Assembly (NCBI GenBank): GCA_963790545.1
Contig: CAWBPA010000002.1
Span: 1-64,000 of the forward strand
DNA: 64,000 nucleotides
Direction: 5' to 3'
Source: DATBJG01 sp963790545
Lineage (GTDB): Bacteria > Acidobacteriota > Vicinamibacteria > Vicinamibacterales > JAMQPK01
Part shown: positions 26,874-35,272 of the stretch, one piece after another
Layout: each line of letters opens with the position of its first letter
Numbering within the stretch: the first letter of the stretch is position 1
Translations under genes and position numbers: made by a program
The notes under the pieces: generated by a model
The model's database searches: none
What the model was told of the DNA's origin: nothing
What the model saw: the letters and a program-made list of their open reading frames with translations, nothing else

Positions 26874-28166
26874 ATGGCGATGCATCGAGGACTCTTCGGC
26901 GAAATCGGCAGGATGGCGCTCGAGACGCTGCGCACCAACAAGCTTCGTTCTGCGCTCACCGTGCTCGGCGTCGTCATCGGTATTACCGCAATCGTCGGGA
27001 TGACGTCGCTCATCCGAGGCTTCGACCAGTCACTCCGCGACACCATCCGACAGCTCGGGCCGGATACGGTGTTCGTGGCGCGCCTCAGCGGCCTCAGCGT
27101 CGCCTCCGGCAAGGAATTCAGTGAGCTGATGAAACGGCCCAACCTGACCGTCGCAGACGCCAAGGCGCTTCAGGAACAGGCACCGTCACTGCGACTGGTT
27201 GATATCTGGCTCGGCAACGGCGGCCCTCCAACCCAGGAGCGAGTCTTCTACGGCGACCAGCGGACCAAGCTGCTTCAGGTGTGGGGCACGGGCGAGAAGT
27301 TTCCGGAAATCGATGCCACTCCCATCGAGTCCGGCCGCTTCTTCACGGCCACAGAAGTCGACCATCGCCGGCCTGTCATCGTTCTCGGGCAGACAGCCGT
27401 CCAGCTGCTGTTTCCCAATGTCGATGCCGTTGGCAAGGTCGTGCGCCTCGGCACACAACGCTACACGGTCATCGGTGTCATGGCTCCGCGACCAACGGTC
27501 GGTGGAATCGGTGGCAGCCAGGACGATGTGGTCATCATTCCCCAGACGTCGTATCAGAAGCAGTTTGGGATCCGAGCGGTGCAGGTCAACCCTCGCGGCG
27601 ACGAAATGCGAGCCATTCTGATCTCGGCTGTTCCGTTTTCCGGCGTGCCGCGCGAACAGGTCATGCGGGAGATCCAGGAGATCATGCGGATCCGGCACGG
27701 GCTGCGTCTGGATGAGCCCGACGACTTCGATCTGGTCACGCAGGACGCCATTCTGCAGCTCTGGGATCGGATCAGCCGAGCCACGTTCCTCGGCCTCGTC
27801 GTGATTTCTTCCATCGCCCTCATGGTCGGCGGCATCGGGGTCATGGCGATCATGATGATTTCCGTCACCGAGCGCACGCGCGAAATTGGTGTCCGAAAAG
27901 CTCTCGGTGCGCGCCGGCAGGAAATTCTCTGGCAGTTCCTGATCGAAGCCGTGGTCCTCACGAGCATCGGCGGCGTGCTCGGCATCCTGTTCGGCAGCGC
28001 CGTCGGCCTCGGTATCCATTTCGTGTCCGACTTCCCGATTTCTCTGCCCTGGTGGTCGTTCGCCGTCGGCATCGGCTTCTCGGCGTCGGTCGGCGTGTTT
28101 TTCGGAATGGTTCCCGCCGTCAAAGCGTCCCGCCTGGACCCGATTGAGGCGCTCAGGTACGAGTAG
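26874..28166 (+). CDS. FtsX/MacB-type ABC permease, intact
   Basis: 430 residues. N-terminal helix (LRSALTVLGVVIGITAIVG), a MacB-type periplasmic core domain (about 50-280), then the FtsX domain with helices LGLVVISSIALMVGGIGVMA, VVLTSIGGVLGILFGSAVGL and WSFAVGIGFSASVGVFFGMV, and coupling motif TERTREIGVRKALGARR. Paralogue of the preceding gene, 7 bp downstream. With the HlyD adaptor it would form a tripartite efflux or signalling pump; the ATPase must be encoded elsewhere. Substrate unknown. Confidence 0.88.
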   Translation: MAMHRGLFGEIGRMALETLRTNKLRSALTVLGVVIGITAIVGMTSLIRGFDQSLRDTIRQLGPDTVFVARLSGLSVASGKEFSELMKRPNLTVADAKALQEQAPSLRLVDIWLGNGGPPTQERVFYGDQRTKLLQVWGTGEKFPEIDATPIESGRFFTATEVDHRRPVIVLGQTAVQLLFPNVDAVGKVVRLGTQRYTVIGVMAPRPTVGGIGGSQDDVVIIPQTSYQKQFGIRAVQVNPRGDEMRAILISAVPFSGVPREQVMREIQEIMRIRHGLRLDEPDDFDLVTQDAILQLWDRISRATFLGLVVISSIALMVGGIGVMAIMMISVTERTREIGVRKALGARRQEILWQFLIEAVVLTSIGGVLGILFGSAVGLGIHFVSDFPISLPWWSFAVGIGFSASVGVFFGMVPAVKASRLDPIEALRYE

Positions 28167-28209
28167 CCTTCAGCCTTCAGCCTTCAGCTTCAGCTTTCAG
28201 CTTTCAGTT
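28166..28209. repeat. Heptamer array, unit CTTCAGC
   Basis: Three consecutive CTTCAGC units followed by TTCAGC and two TTTCAGC-type units directly after the permease stop. Confidence 0.8.
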
Positions 28210-28278
28210 CCGGCTCCGATTTGCTTGCGCTTCAGGGAGCCAGCTCTAACCCGGCGTGAGCTCATTGGAGGCGACGCG

Positions 28279-28557
28279 ATGCAGGACTTTACAAGCTTAC
28301 CGCATGGCAAAAGTCGCACGCGTGCGTTAGCGTGTACGCAAATGCAAGACTTTTCCAAGAGGAGCTTTTGGCCTCGGCAGCAAATGCGGCGTGCGGCCAT
28401 GTCGTCCTCAAATATCGTCGAGGGAAGCTGTCGTAGGTGGAAATCGGGAATTCGCGCGTTACTTACAGTGGCCATAGGCTCGGCCGCCGAACTTGAGTAT
28501 GATTTGCTTTTATCTGCCGATTTGGCTTTCCTCGAAAGGCCCGAAGCTGAGCGGTAA
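28279..28557 (+). pseudogene. Four-helix-bundle protein (23S rRNA intervening-sequence type), frame-disrupted
   Basis: The frame from ATG 28279 reads MQDFTSL, then nonsense, then QMRRAAMSSSNIVEGSCRR and AIGSAAELEYDLLLSADLAFLE, which is the middle and end of the four-helix-bundle family usually found in 23S rRNA insertions or as stand-alone genes. The missing first-helix segment (TAWQKSHA, then YANARLF) is readable in another frame at about 28300-28375, so at least two indels separate the parts. It is flanked on both sides by heptamer arrays. Either a decaying mobile gene or sequence error; the number of breaks in so short a gene favours decay slightly. Confidence 0.7.
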
Positions 28558-28613
28558 CTGGAACGAGAAGCGAATGCTGAGGGCTTATCGAAGCATCGAA
28601 AGCTGCAGCCAGC

Positions 28614-28650
28614 TAACTGAGGACTGATAACTGATAACTGATAACTGAGA
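28614..28650. repeat. Heptamer array, unit AACTGAT
   Basis: AACTGAG, GACTGAT, AACTGAT, AACTGAT, AACTGAG in register, ending just before the ribosome site of the EF-G paralogue. Confidence 0.8.
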
Positions 28651-28667
28651 GCCTCGGAGGATTCCCC

Positions 28668-30767
28668 ATGAAAGTCTACGATGCGGCCAGCATCAGAAAT
28701 GTCGCGCTGGTCGGACACGGCGGCTCGGGCAAGACGCAGCTGGCCTCCGCATTCCTCTTCGATGCCGGCATGATCAATCGCTTCGGCAAAGTGGATGACG
28801 GAACCACCGTCACGGACTACGACGAAGAAGAAATTGCACGCAAACACACGCTGGCCGCGAGCCTCGCGTATGTCGAGTGGAACAAGACCAAGATCAATCT
28901 CATCGATACGCCTGGCTTTGCGAACTTCCTGAGCGATGCGCGCGCCGCGCTGCGCGTTGCCGACGCAGCGCTCGTGGTCGTCGATGCCGTGGCCGGCGTC
29001 GAAGTGCAGACGGAAAAAGTCTGGGCCGCAGCGGACGAGCTCAATCTGCCGCGCCTTGTCGTATTGAATCGCATCGACCGCGAGCGTGCCAGCCTCGAAC
29101 GCTCACTTCAGTCGGTGCGTGAGGTCCTCAGCCGGACCGTCATCCCCATTCAGCTCCCGCTCGGTGAGGAAAAGTCCTTCAAGGGCGTCGTCGATCTCGT
29201 GACGATGAAGGCATATACGTATCAGGGCGACGGGTCGGGCAAGTTCACCGAGGGGCCCATTCCCGCCGACATGACCGACACGGCAACCGCCGCGAGAGAT
29301 GCGCTCGTGGAAATGGTTGCCGAGGCGGACGAAGCGTTAATGGAAAAGTTCTTCGAGGCGGGCACGTTGACGCAGGAGGAGCTCGTTGCCGGCTTGCGCG
29401 CGGCGGTGGGCACCGCAAAGCTGTTTCCGCTCGTCGTGACGTCTGCCCTGCAGAATATCGGGATCCCCCAGTTGCTCGACGCGATCGTGGCGTATCTCCC
29501 GTCGGCGGCGGAACGTCCGGTCACAGGCGTCAATGCCAAGACCGGTGAAGACGTCACCAAGAATGCGTCGGATACGGGGCCCTACGCCGCGTTCGTCTGG
29601 AAGACCATTGCCGATCCCTTCGCGGGACGGATCACGATGTTCCGGGTGATGACGGGAACCGTCAAGTCCGACCAGACGGTCCACAACTTGACGAAAGACT
29701 CGCCGGAGCGGCTCGGCAGTGTCTTTCTCCTGCAGGGAAAAACGCAAACGGCCGTGCCCGAGCTCAAGGCGGGAGATCTGGGGGCCGTCGCGAAGCTGAA
29801 GGACACGTTGACCAACGATACGCTCGCGGACAAGAGCGCGAACATCAAATTCCCTGCCATGAGCTTCCCCGAGGCGGTGTTGTCGTACGCCATCGAGCCG
29901 AAGACACGCGGCGACGAGGACAAGATCAGCTCGGCCATGCACCGCCTGGAAGAGGAAGATCCGACCATCCGCTACGGCCGCGAGACTCAGACGAAAGAAC
30001 TGCTCCTGTCAGGACAGGGTCAGCTGCACATCGAGGTGACGGTGGCGAAGCTGAAGCGGCGCTTCGGCGTCGAGGTCATCCTGAAGCCGCCGCGTATCCC
30101 GTACCGCGAGACCATCACGCACGCCACGGAAGCGCATGGACGGCACAAGAAGCAGACTGGAGGCCACGGACAGTTCGGGGACTGCAAGATCAAGCTGGAA
30201 CCGCTGCCGCGCGGTGCGGACTTCGAGTTTGTCGACGACATCTTCGGCGGATCTATCCCGAGAAACTTCATCCCGGCGGTCGAAAAGGGGATTCAGGACA
30301 CGCGCATGCGGGGTTACCTTGCGGGCTATCCCGTCGTCGACTTTCGCGCGACGGTGTTCGACGGCTCGTTCCACCCCGTGGACTCGAACGAACTGTCCTT
30401 CAAGCTGGCGGGGTCGCTGGCGTTCAAGGACGGGATGACGCGCGCGCGGCCGACGATTCTCGAACCCATCATGAACGTTGAAGTCTACGCGCCCAGCGAT
30501 TTCGCGGGCGATCTGATGGGCGACTTGAACAGTCGTCGCGGCCGCATTTCTGGCATGGATACACGCGGCACGACCACCGTCATCAAGGCACAGGTCCCCA
30601 TGTCAGAGATGCTGACCTACGAACAGCACCTGACGTCAGCCACCGGCGCGCGGGGCTCGTACCACATGGAGTACTCACACTACGACGAGGTCCCGTCCCA
30701 CCTGCAGGCCAAGATCATTGCGGCCTCGAAGGCCGAACGTGAGGGCGTCGAGATGGAAGAAGTCTGA
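28668..30767 (+). CDS. Elongation factor G-like protein EF-G2
   Basis: 699 residues, preceded by CGGAGG. All five EF-G domains are present. The G1 motif is GHGGSGKT instead of the GHxDxGKT of canonical EF-G, and switch I reads HTLAASLAYVEW where EF-G has RGITI; G3 DTPGF and G4 NRID are kept. This combination is typical of the EF-G2 paralogue group, whose members are GTPases with weak or specialised translocation activity. Canonical fusA is separate at 49787, so this is not the housekeeping factor. It is transcribed towards terC. Confidence 0.9.
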   Translation: MKVYDAASIRNVALVGHGGSGKTQLASAFLFDAGMINRFGKVDDGTTVTDYDEEEIARKHTLAASLAYVEWNKTKINLIDTPGFANFLSDARAALRVADAALVVVDAVAGVEVQTEKVWAAADELNLPRLVVLNRIDRERASLERSLQSVREVLSRTVIPIQLPLGEEKSFKGVVDLVTMKAYTYQGDGSGKFTEGPIPADMTDTATAARDALVEMVAEADEALMEKFFEAGTLTQEELVAGLRAAVGTAKLFPLVVTSALQNIGIPQLLDAIVAYLPSAAERPVTGVNAKTGEDVTKNASDTGPYAAFVWKTIADPFAGRITMFRVMTGTVKSDQTVHNLTKDSPERLGSVFLLQGKTQTAVPELKAGDLGAVAKLKDTLTNDTLADKSANIKFPAMSFPEAVLSYAIEPKTRGDEDKISSAMHRLEEEDPTIRYGRETQTKELLLSGQGQLHIEVTVAKLKRRFGVEVILKPPRIPYRETITHATEAHGRHKKQTGGHGQFGDCKIKLEPLPRGADFEFVDDIFGGSIPRNFIPAVEKGIQDTRMRGYLAGYPVVDFRATVFDGSFHPVDSNELSFKLAGSLAFKDGMTRARPTILEPIMNVEVYAPSDFAGDLMGDLNSRRGRISGMDTRGTTTVIKAQVPMSEMLTYEQHLTSATGARGSYHMEYSHYDEVPSHLQAKIIAASKAEREGVEMEEV

Positions 30768-30808
30768 GGCCCCGAGCAATTCCGCAAGGGGCTGAGAAGA
30801 TCAGGAGT

Positions 30809-31565
30809 TCAAGAAGCTCTTGATCTCCTCATCTCCTGTTCCGGGCCCTTGAGATCGACGGGGTGACTTCCCCGCACCCGCAGGTTGAGCATCTCGACGA
30901 ACACGGAAAAGGCCATCGCAAAGTAGATGTACCCCTTCGGAATGTGCTGACCAAAGCCCTCGGCAATGAGGGTCACGCCAATCATCAGCAAGAAGGCAAG
31001 CGCCAGCATCTTGACCGTGGGATGTCTGTGGACGAAATCGCTGACCGTGCCGGAGAAGAACATCATGAACGCCACCGCCACGATGACGGCAATCACCATG
31101 ATGGAAATTTGATCGACCATGCCAACGGCCGTAATGACGGAGTCGAGCGAAAAGACGATGTCGAGCAGCATGATCTGAACGATGACCCCCGCAAACGTCA
31201 CGCCGGCCCGCCTACCTTTCGCCTGATCTTCTTCGCCCTCGAGACGTGCATGAATCTCGCTCGTCGCCTTCCCCAGCAGAAACAGGCCGCCCGCGACCAA
31301 AATCATGTCACGGCCCGAAAACTCCCGTCCCACCGTCGATGAGGGGTGCCGTCAGGCGCATCACCCACCGGATCGACAGCAGCAGCACGACGCGCGACAC
31401 CATCGCGACCGCGAGTCCGAGCACCCGGGCACGATTCTGCTGAGCCTTGGGCAGGCGACCAGCCAGAATCGAGATGAAGATGATGTTGTCGATTCCGAGA
31501 ACGATTTCGAGCGAGGTCAGCGTGACCAGCGCGATCCAGGCTTCGGGGTCGGCAATCCAGTTCAT
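30809..31565 (-). CDS. TerC-family integral membrane protein, one frame break
   Basis: About 252 residues when rejoined. Start ATG 31565 after AAGGAG. The first part (MNWIADPEAWIALVTLTSLEIVLGIDNIIFISILAGRLP in overlapping segments) holds the DNxxF motif of TerC proteins, with conserved Asp for metal binding. After LTAPLIDGG the frame changes near 31318-31330; the other frame continues GREFSGRDMILVAGGLFLL and the second acidic repeat DIVFSLDSVITAVG. TerC proteins export or handle manganese, or assist metalation of exoenzymes, and give tellurite resistance in some hosts. One extra base explains the break. Confidence 0.85.
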
Positions 31566-31667
31566 AGGGGCTCCTTCAGTATGAGCCTGGGAGTTGAACA
31601 GGATTCGAACTGAGGGAATCGAGACTTATGGCGTGGAACCCGTAGGACTCGGGCGCGCGGAGCAGAT
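31566..31667. other. Gap between terC and rplQ, no gene seen
   Basis: 102 bp. It contains GTTCGAATCC on the minus strand, which resembles a tRNA T-arm, but no cloverleaf can be drawn. Nothing else recognised. Confidence 0.4.
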
Positions 31668-32279
31668 TCAACCCAAGCCCCGGGACATCATCCGGGCTTC
31701 TTCTGTGAAGAAGCCCGTGCCCGCGACTTCCCGGAAGTGCGCTTGTCGGCCTTCTCGTGGGTTTCTTCGGCCGCCTCTGGCGCCCGCCTTCCGGCCGCGC
31801 AGACGTTCGGCGGCTGCCTTCAAACGCCCTCCCATGCCCTTGGGCTTGGCGCTCGGCGCCTTCCCTTTGCTGTCTTTGTCGGCGGCCTTGGGGTTGTACT
31901 CGCTGCCCACGAGCTCCACCTGGGCGACCTCGGCATTGTCGCCCCTTCGGTGACCGAGCTTCAGCAGCCGGGTGTACCCGCCGGGACGATCCACATAGCG
32001 TGGCGCCAGCGTGTCAAACAGCTTCCTCACGACATCCGGATCGTGCAGATCGCGCGCCACCAGCCGGCGGGCAAACAGCGCCTTCCCGTTGCCGTCGTCC
32101 GAGCCGCTCCGTTTGGCAATCGAGATGAGCCGCTCGACGAACGGTCTCAACTCCTTGGCCCGGGGCACGGTGGTCTCGATTCGCTCGTGGCGCAGCAAAT
32201 CGAGCGCCTGATTGCGCAGCATGGCAATCCTGTGCTCGGTGACGCGACCTAGCTTGCGGTGTGCAACCCGATGACGCAT
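31668..32279 (-). CDS. rplQ: 50S ribosomal protein L17, with an uncertain C-terminal tail
   Basis: The first 125 residues are standard L17 (MRHRVAHRKLGRVTEHRIAM, then LRPFVERLISIAKR and NAEVAQVELVG). The annotated frame gives a 203-residue protein with an odd Arg/Gly/Phe tail. One base shifted, from about 31798 to a stop at 31688-31690, the tail reads PEAAEETHEKADKRTSGKS and ends SSQKKPG, which looks far more like a lysine-rich ribosomal extension, so a frame break near 31775-31800 is likely. Last gene of the ribosomal superoperon. Confidence 0.9.
   Translation of the reverse strand: MRHRVAHRKLGRVTEHRIAMLRNQALDLLRHERIETTVPRAKELRPFVERLISIAKRSGSDDGNGKALFARRLVARDLHDPDVVRKLFDTLAPRYVDRPGGYTRLLKLGHRRGDNAEVAQVELVGSEYNPKAADKDSKGKAPSAKPKGMGGRLKAAAERLRGRKAGARGGRRNPREGRQAHFREVAGTGFFTEEARMMSRGLG
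31694..31716 (-). terminator. Hairpin at the end of the ribosomal superoperon
   Basis: Perfect 10-bp inverted repeat GGGCTTCTTC / GAAGAAGCCC with a 3-base loop, at the very end of rplQ coding sequence. No T-run follows, so it may be a 3' stabiliser or a factor-dependent end instead of an intrinsic terminator. Confidence 0.45.
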
Positions 32280-32288
32280 TGACGTGTC

Positions 32289-32356
32289 CTTCTAGCCTTC
32301 AGCCTTCAGCCGTTCAGCCTTCAGCCATATCTGATGGCTGATGGCTGATGGCTGTA
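32289..32356. repeat. Heptamer array forming an inverted repeat (CTTCAGC / CTGATGG)
   Basis: Left arm CTTCAGC, CTTCAGC, CGTTCAGC, CTTCAGC; right arm CTGATGG three times then CTG. The arms pair with each other around ATAT. It fills the rpoA-rplQ gap. Confidence 0.85.
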
Positions 32357-32358
32357 CG

Positions 32359-33348
32359 TTACTCCGCGTGCGACTGCGCCGCCGGCTGATCCAAACGCAT
32401 GCCGAGGCTGAGTCCCATGCTGTGCAGAATCTCCTTGATCTCGTTCAGGGACTTCCGGCCGAAATTCTTCGTCTTCAGCATCTCGGCTTCGGTCTTCTGG
32501 ACGAGCTCCCGGATTGTGCGAATGTTGGCGTTTTTCAGACAGTTGTACGAACGGACCGACAGCTCGAGCTCCTCAACACTCTTATCGAGATGCTCGTTGA
32601 GTGACCCTGCCCGCGGCTGATCTGCCTGGGCCTCCTGCGGGAGATCCGCTGACTCTTCGAGATTGATGAAGATGTTCAGGTGATCTCGAATCAGCTTCGC
32701 CGCGAGCGAGACGGCGTCACGTGGCGTCACCGCACCGTTGGTCCAGACGTCCACCGTCAACTTGTCATAGTCCGTCGTCTGACCCAGTCTGGCGGCCTCG
32801 ACGAGGTAGTTCACCTTCTTGATTGGCGAATGCACGGAATCAACCGGAATCCAGCCGATTCCCAGGTCCTCGTCGAAATTCTTGTCGGCCGACACGTATC
32901 CGCGGCCGCGCTTCAGCCGCATTTCCATGTGCAGCTTGCCGCCCTCGCTGACCGTCGCGATATGGGCGTCGGGCTCGAGAATCTCGACGTCACCGTCGGC
33001 TTCGATGTCGCGCGCCTTGACGATGCCCGCCTTGTCGACCCGCAGGTACAGCGTCTTGGTCTGGTCGACGTGCATCTTGATGGGAATCTGCTTGAGATTG
33101 AGGATGATGTCCGTCGCGTCCTCGACCACGCTCGGGATCGGCGAGAATTCGTGCAGCACGCCGTCAATTTTGACGGCGGTAATGGCCGCCCCTTCGACAG
33201 ACGACAGCAGCACGCGTCTCACGGCGTTCCCAATCGTCGTTCCAAAGCCACGTTCGAATGGCTGAGCGTAGAAGCGGCCGAACCGATCGGTCAGCGTGTC
33301 TCGCTCTAACTCCAGTCGCTTCGGTCGCTGGAACCCTTTCCACAGCAT
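32359..33348 (-). CDS. rpoA: RNA polymerase alpha subunit
   Basis: 329 residues, usual length. N-terminal dimerisation domain with RFGRFYAQPFERGFGTTIGN and LLSSVEGAAITAVKIDG; flexible linker (about 235-255, EAQADQPRAGS); C-terminal DNA-binding domain with ELELSVRSYNCLKNANIRT and NFGRKSLNEIKE. It assembles the core polymerase and contacts activators and UP elements. Sits between rpsD and rplQ as in the alpha operon, with heptamer arrays on both sides. Confidence 0.97.
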   Translation of the reverse strand: MLWKGFQRPKRLELERDTLTDRFGRFYAQPFERGFGTTIGNAVRRVLLSSVEGAAITAVKIDGVLHEFSPIPSVVEDATDIILNLKQIPIKMHVDQTKTLYLRVDKAGIVKARDIEADGDVEILEPDAHIATVSEGGKLHMEMRLKRGRGYVSADKNFDEDLGIGWIPVDSVHSPIKKVNYLVEAARLGQTTDYDKLTVDVWTNGAVTPRDAVSLAAKLIRDHLNIFINLEESADLPQEAQADQPRAGSLNEHLDKSVEELELSVRSYNCLKNANIRTIRELVQKTEAEMLKTKNFGRKSLNEIKEILHSMGLSLGMRLDQPAAQSHAE

Positions 33349-33370
33349 CGGATGATCCTTTCTAAAACGA

Positions 33371-33448
33371 AGCCTTCAGCCTTCAGCTGTCAGCCTTCAG
33401 CAACTTGAACGTGTACCACCAGCATGCTGATGGCTGACGGCCGACGAC
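33371..33448. repeat. Heptamer array forming an inverted repeat (CTTCAGC / GCTGATG)
   Basis: Left arm CTTCAGC, CTTCAGC, TGTCAGC, CTTCAGC; right arm GCTGATG, GCTGACG, GCCGACG, about 25 bp apart. It fills the rpsD-rpoA gap. Confidence 0.85.
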
Positions 33449-34078
33449 TTACTTCGAATACAGCTCGACGATCAGCTGCTCCTGAACGGGCAGATTGATC
33501 TGCTCGCGCGTGGGCAGCGACACAATGCGTCCGCTCATTTTCTCCATGTCGAACGACAGCCATTCGGGGACCCCACGCCCTTTGACTTCTTCGAGGGCAT
33601 GTTGAACGGCCACGTCCTTCTGGCTCGTAGCGCGCACGCTAATCACATCGCCGACCCGGATGGAATACGACGGAATGTCGACCTTACGACCGTTGACCTG
33701 CAAGTGTCCGTGTCGGACGAGCTGCCGGGCCTGCGGACGCGACGTGGCAAGGCCCATCCGGTACGCGACGTTGTCGAGGCGACGTTCGAGCAACTGGAGC
33801 AGCGTCTCGCCGGTGATGCCGCGCTGCCGCTCCGCAGCTTCAAAGTACCGTCTGAACTGATCTTCGAGCACGCCGTAGATGCGCTTGACCTTCTGCTTCT
33901 CGCGAAGCTGCACGCCGTAGCCGGCAAGCTTGGCCTTTCGAGTCTTGCCGTGCTGCCCGGGCGGGAAGTTGCGCTTCTCAATCGCGCACTTTTCCGTATA
34001 ACAGCGTTCGCCCTTCAGGAACAGCTTCATGCCCTCGCGACGGCACAACCGGCACACGGCACCAACGTATCGAGCCAT
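33449..34078 (-). CDS. rpsD: 30S ribosomal protein S4, zinc-binding type
   Basis: 209 residues. The N-terminus holds CRLC and C-x4-C (GERCYTEKCAI), four cysteines that make this a zinc-containing S4. S4 RNA-binding domain: LERRLDNVAYRMGLATSRPQ, then GHLQVNGRKVDIPSYSIRVGD. S4 nucleates 30S assembly and in many bacteria represses its own operon; no leader pseudoknot was identified by eye here. Followed by an inverted heptamer array, preceded by paired-hairpin copy B. Confidence 0.97.
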   Translation of the reverse strand: MARYVGAVCRLCRREGMKLFLKGERCYTEKCAIEKRNFPPGQHGKTRKAKLAGYGVQLREKQKVKRIYGVLEDQFRRYFEAAERQRGITGETLLQLLERRLDNVAYRMGLATSRPQARQLVRHGHLQVNGRKVDIPSYSIRVGDVISVRATSQKDVAVQHALEEVKGRGVPEWLSFDMEKMSGRIVSLPTREQINLPVQEQLIVELYSK

Positions 34079-34100
34079 TCAGTTAGTCCTTACTTAGTTG

Positions 34101-34232
34101 TCATGGGGCTCTTTCATCAGTGCGCATGGGGCCCCACCCCCCATGCGCCGTGGCTCAAGGCTGCCCCCACGACCTGTACCTCGCGCTTTCAGCGCTCGGC
34201 GCGGTTCGTCACAACGATCCGCTCAGTCAACG
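34101..34232 (-). repeat. Paired-hairpin element, copy B (expanded)
   Basis: Has the second hairpin (GCGCT-TTC-AGCGC) and the conserved tail, but hairpin 1 is enlarged: stem GCGCATGGGG / CCCCATGCGC is nested within a partial second copy starting TCATGGGG. It fills the rpsK-rpsD gap. Confidence 0.85.
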
Positions 34233-34253
34233 CCGCCAAAGCCTAAAGCCCAG

Positions 34254-34706
34254 CTAGACCCGCCGGCGCTTGGGTGGCCGGCACCCGTTGTGCGGAATCG
34301 GGGTCACGTCGTGGATCGACTTCACCTCGATCCCGATTGTCTGGAGCGCCCGAATCGCCGATTCGCGGCCCGATCCCGGCCCCTTCACCTTCACCTCGAC
34401 CGACCGTAAGCCAAATCCCTTGGCAGCATTTCCCGCATTGATTGCCGCCTGCGTGGCCGCAAACGGTGTCCCCTTCCTCGATCCTTTGAAGCCGATGCCA
34501 CCTGCACTCGACCAGGCAATCACGTTGCCTTCGGTGTCGGTGATCGTAATCACCGTGTTGTTGAAGGACGCCTGGATGTGCGCAAGCCCGTGGTGCACGA
34601 CGCGCTTCTCGCCGCGCTTCTTGAAGGTCTTGCGAGGTTTACGACCCGCATCTTTTTTTTCGCCTTTTGCCGGAACGGCGTCGCCAGCCGGTTCACTCTT
34701 GGCCAT
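34254..34706 (-). CDS. rpsK: 30S ribosomal protein S11
   Basis: 150 residues, longer than the usual 129 because of a lysine-rich N-terminal extension (about 32 residues, KGEKKDAGRKPRKTFKKRGE). The core is standard: HIQASFNNTVITITD, GFKGSRKGTPFAAQ-like region, and the C-terminal HNGCRPPKRRRV. S11 shapes the mRNA exit channel with S7 and S18. Lies 18 bp after rpsM. Confidence 0.97.
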   Translation of the reverse strand: MAKSEPAGDAVPAKGEKKDAGRKPRKTFKKRGEKRVVHHGLAHIQASFNNTVITITDTEGNVIAWSSAGGIGFKGSRKGTPFAATQAAINAGNAAKGFGLRSVEVKVKGPGSGRESAIRALQTIGIEVKSIHDVTPIPHNGCRPPKRRRV

Positions 34707-34724
34707 GTATTCTGTCTTCTTTCT

Positions 34725-35099
34725 TCAAATCGTCTTCTTCTTCGCGATTGCGCCCTTTCGCGGGCCCTTGCGTGTGCGCGCGTTCGTTCGTGTCCGCTGA
34801 CCGCGTGCCGGCAGGCTCCGTCGATGACGGGACCCTCGGAACGATCCGATTTCCATGAGCCGCTTGATGTTCATCGAGATCTCCTTGCGAAGATCTCCTT
34901 CGACACCGCCTTCTTCCTCGATCACGCGACTGATCTTCCTCACATCGTCATCAGAGAGATCCTTGACGCGGACGTCCGGACTGACGCCGGCGTCTTTCAG
35001 GATCCCGTTCGACCGCGTCCGACCGATGCCGTAAATGTACGTGAGCCCGATCTCAATCCGTTTCGTGTTCGGAAGATCGATACCTGCAATGCGCGCCAT
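34725..35099 (-). CDS. rpsM: 30S ribosomal protein S13
   Basis: 124 residues. MARIAGIDLPNTKRIEIGL start, IYGIGRTRS helix-hairpin region, and the basic tail SLPARGQRTRTNARTRKG that reaches the decoding centre and tRNA. Normal length. It follows rpmJ after a short heptamer array. Confidence 0.97.
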   Translation of the reverse strand: MARIAGIDLPNTKRIEIGLTYIYGIGRTRSNGILKDAGVSPDVRVKDLSDDDVRKISRVIEEEGGVEGDLRKEISMNIKRLMEIGSFRGSRHRRSLPARGQRTRTNARTRKGPRKGAIAKKKTI

Positions 35100-35115
35100 G
35101 CTCTCTAATCCTTGT

Positions 35116-35148
35116 AGTAGTCAGTGGTCAGTGGTCAGGAACGACCAG
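35116..35148. repeat. Heptamer array, unit TCAGTGG
   Basis: TCAGTGG, TCAGTGG, TCAGGAA, then a reversed relic (ACCAGTCAC) in the rpmJ-rpsM gap. Confidence 0.7.
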
Positions 35149-35262
35149 TCACCCCTGCCTCTGCTTGTGTTTCTGATTCGGACAAATCACTCGTACGACG
35201 CCGCGGCGGCGGACGATCTTGCATTTGTCGCAGATACGCTTGACCGATGCTCTGACTTTCAT
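35149..35262 (-). CDS. rpmJ: 50S ribosomal protein L36, zinc form
   Basis: 37 residues starting MKVRASVKRICDKCKIVRRR. The zinc ribbon CDKC ... CPNQKH has the three Cys and one His of the C+ form. A longer in-frame extension upstream is infA antisense-type noise and is rejected. Placed between infA and rpsM as in most bacteria. Confidence 0.96.
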   Translation of the reverse strand: MKVRASVKRICDKCKIVRRRGVVRVICPNQKHKQRQG

Positions 35263-35272
35263 GTGTTCCTTT

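Noticed and set aside
31587..31675. tRNA-like sequence on the minus strand (GTTCGAATCC)
   Set aside because: A 7-bp acceptor can be forced, but the T-stem, D-arm and anticodon arm do not pair.
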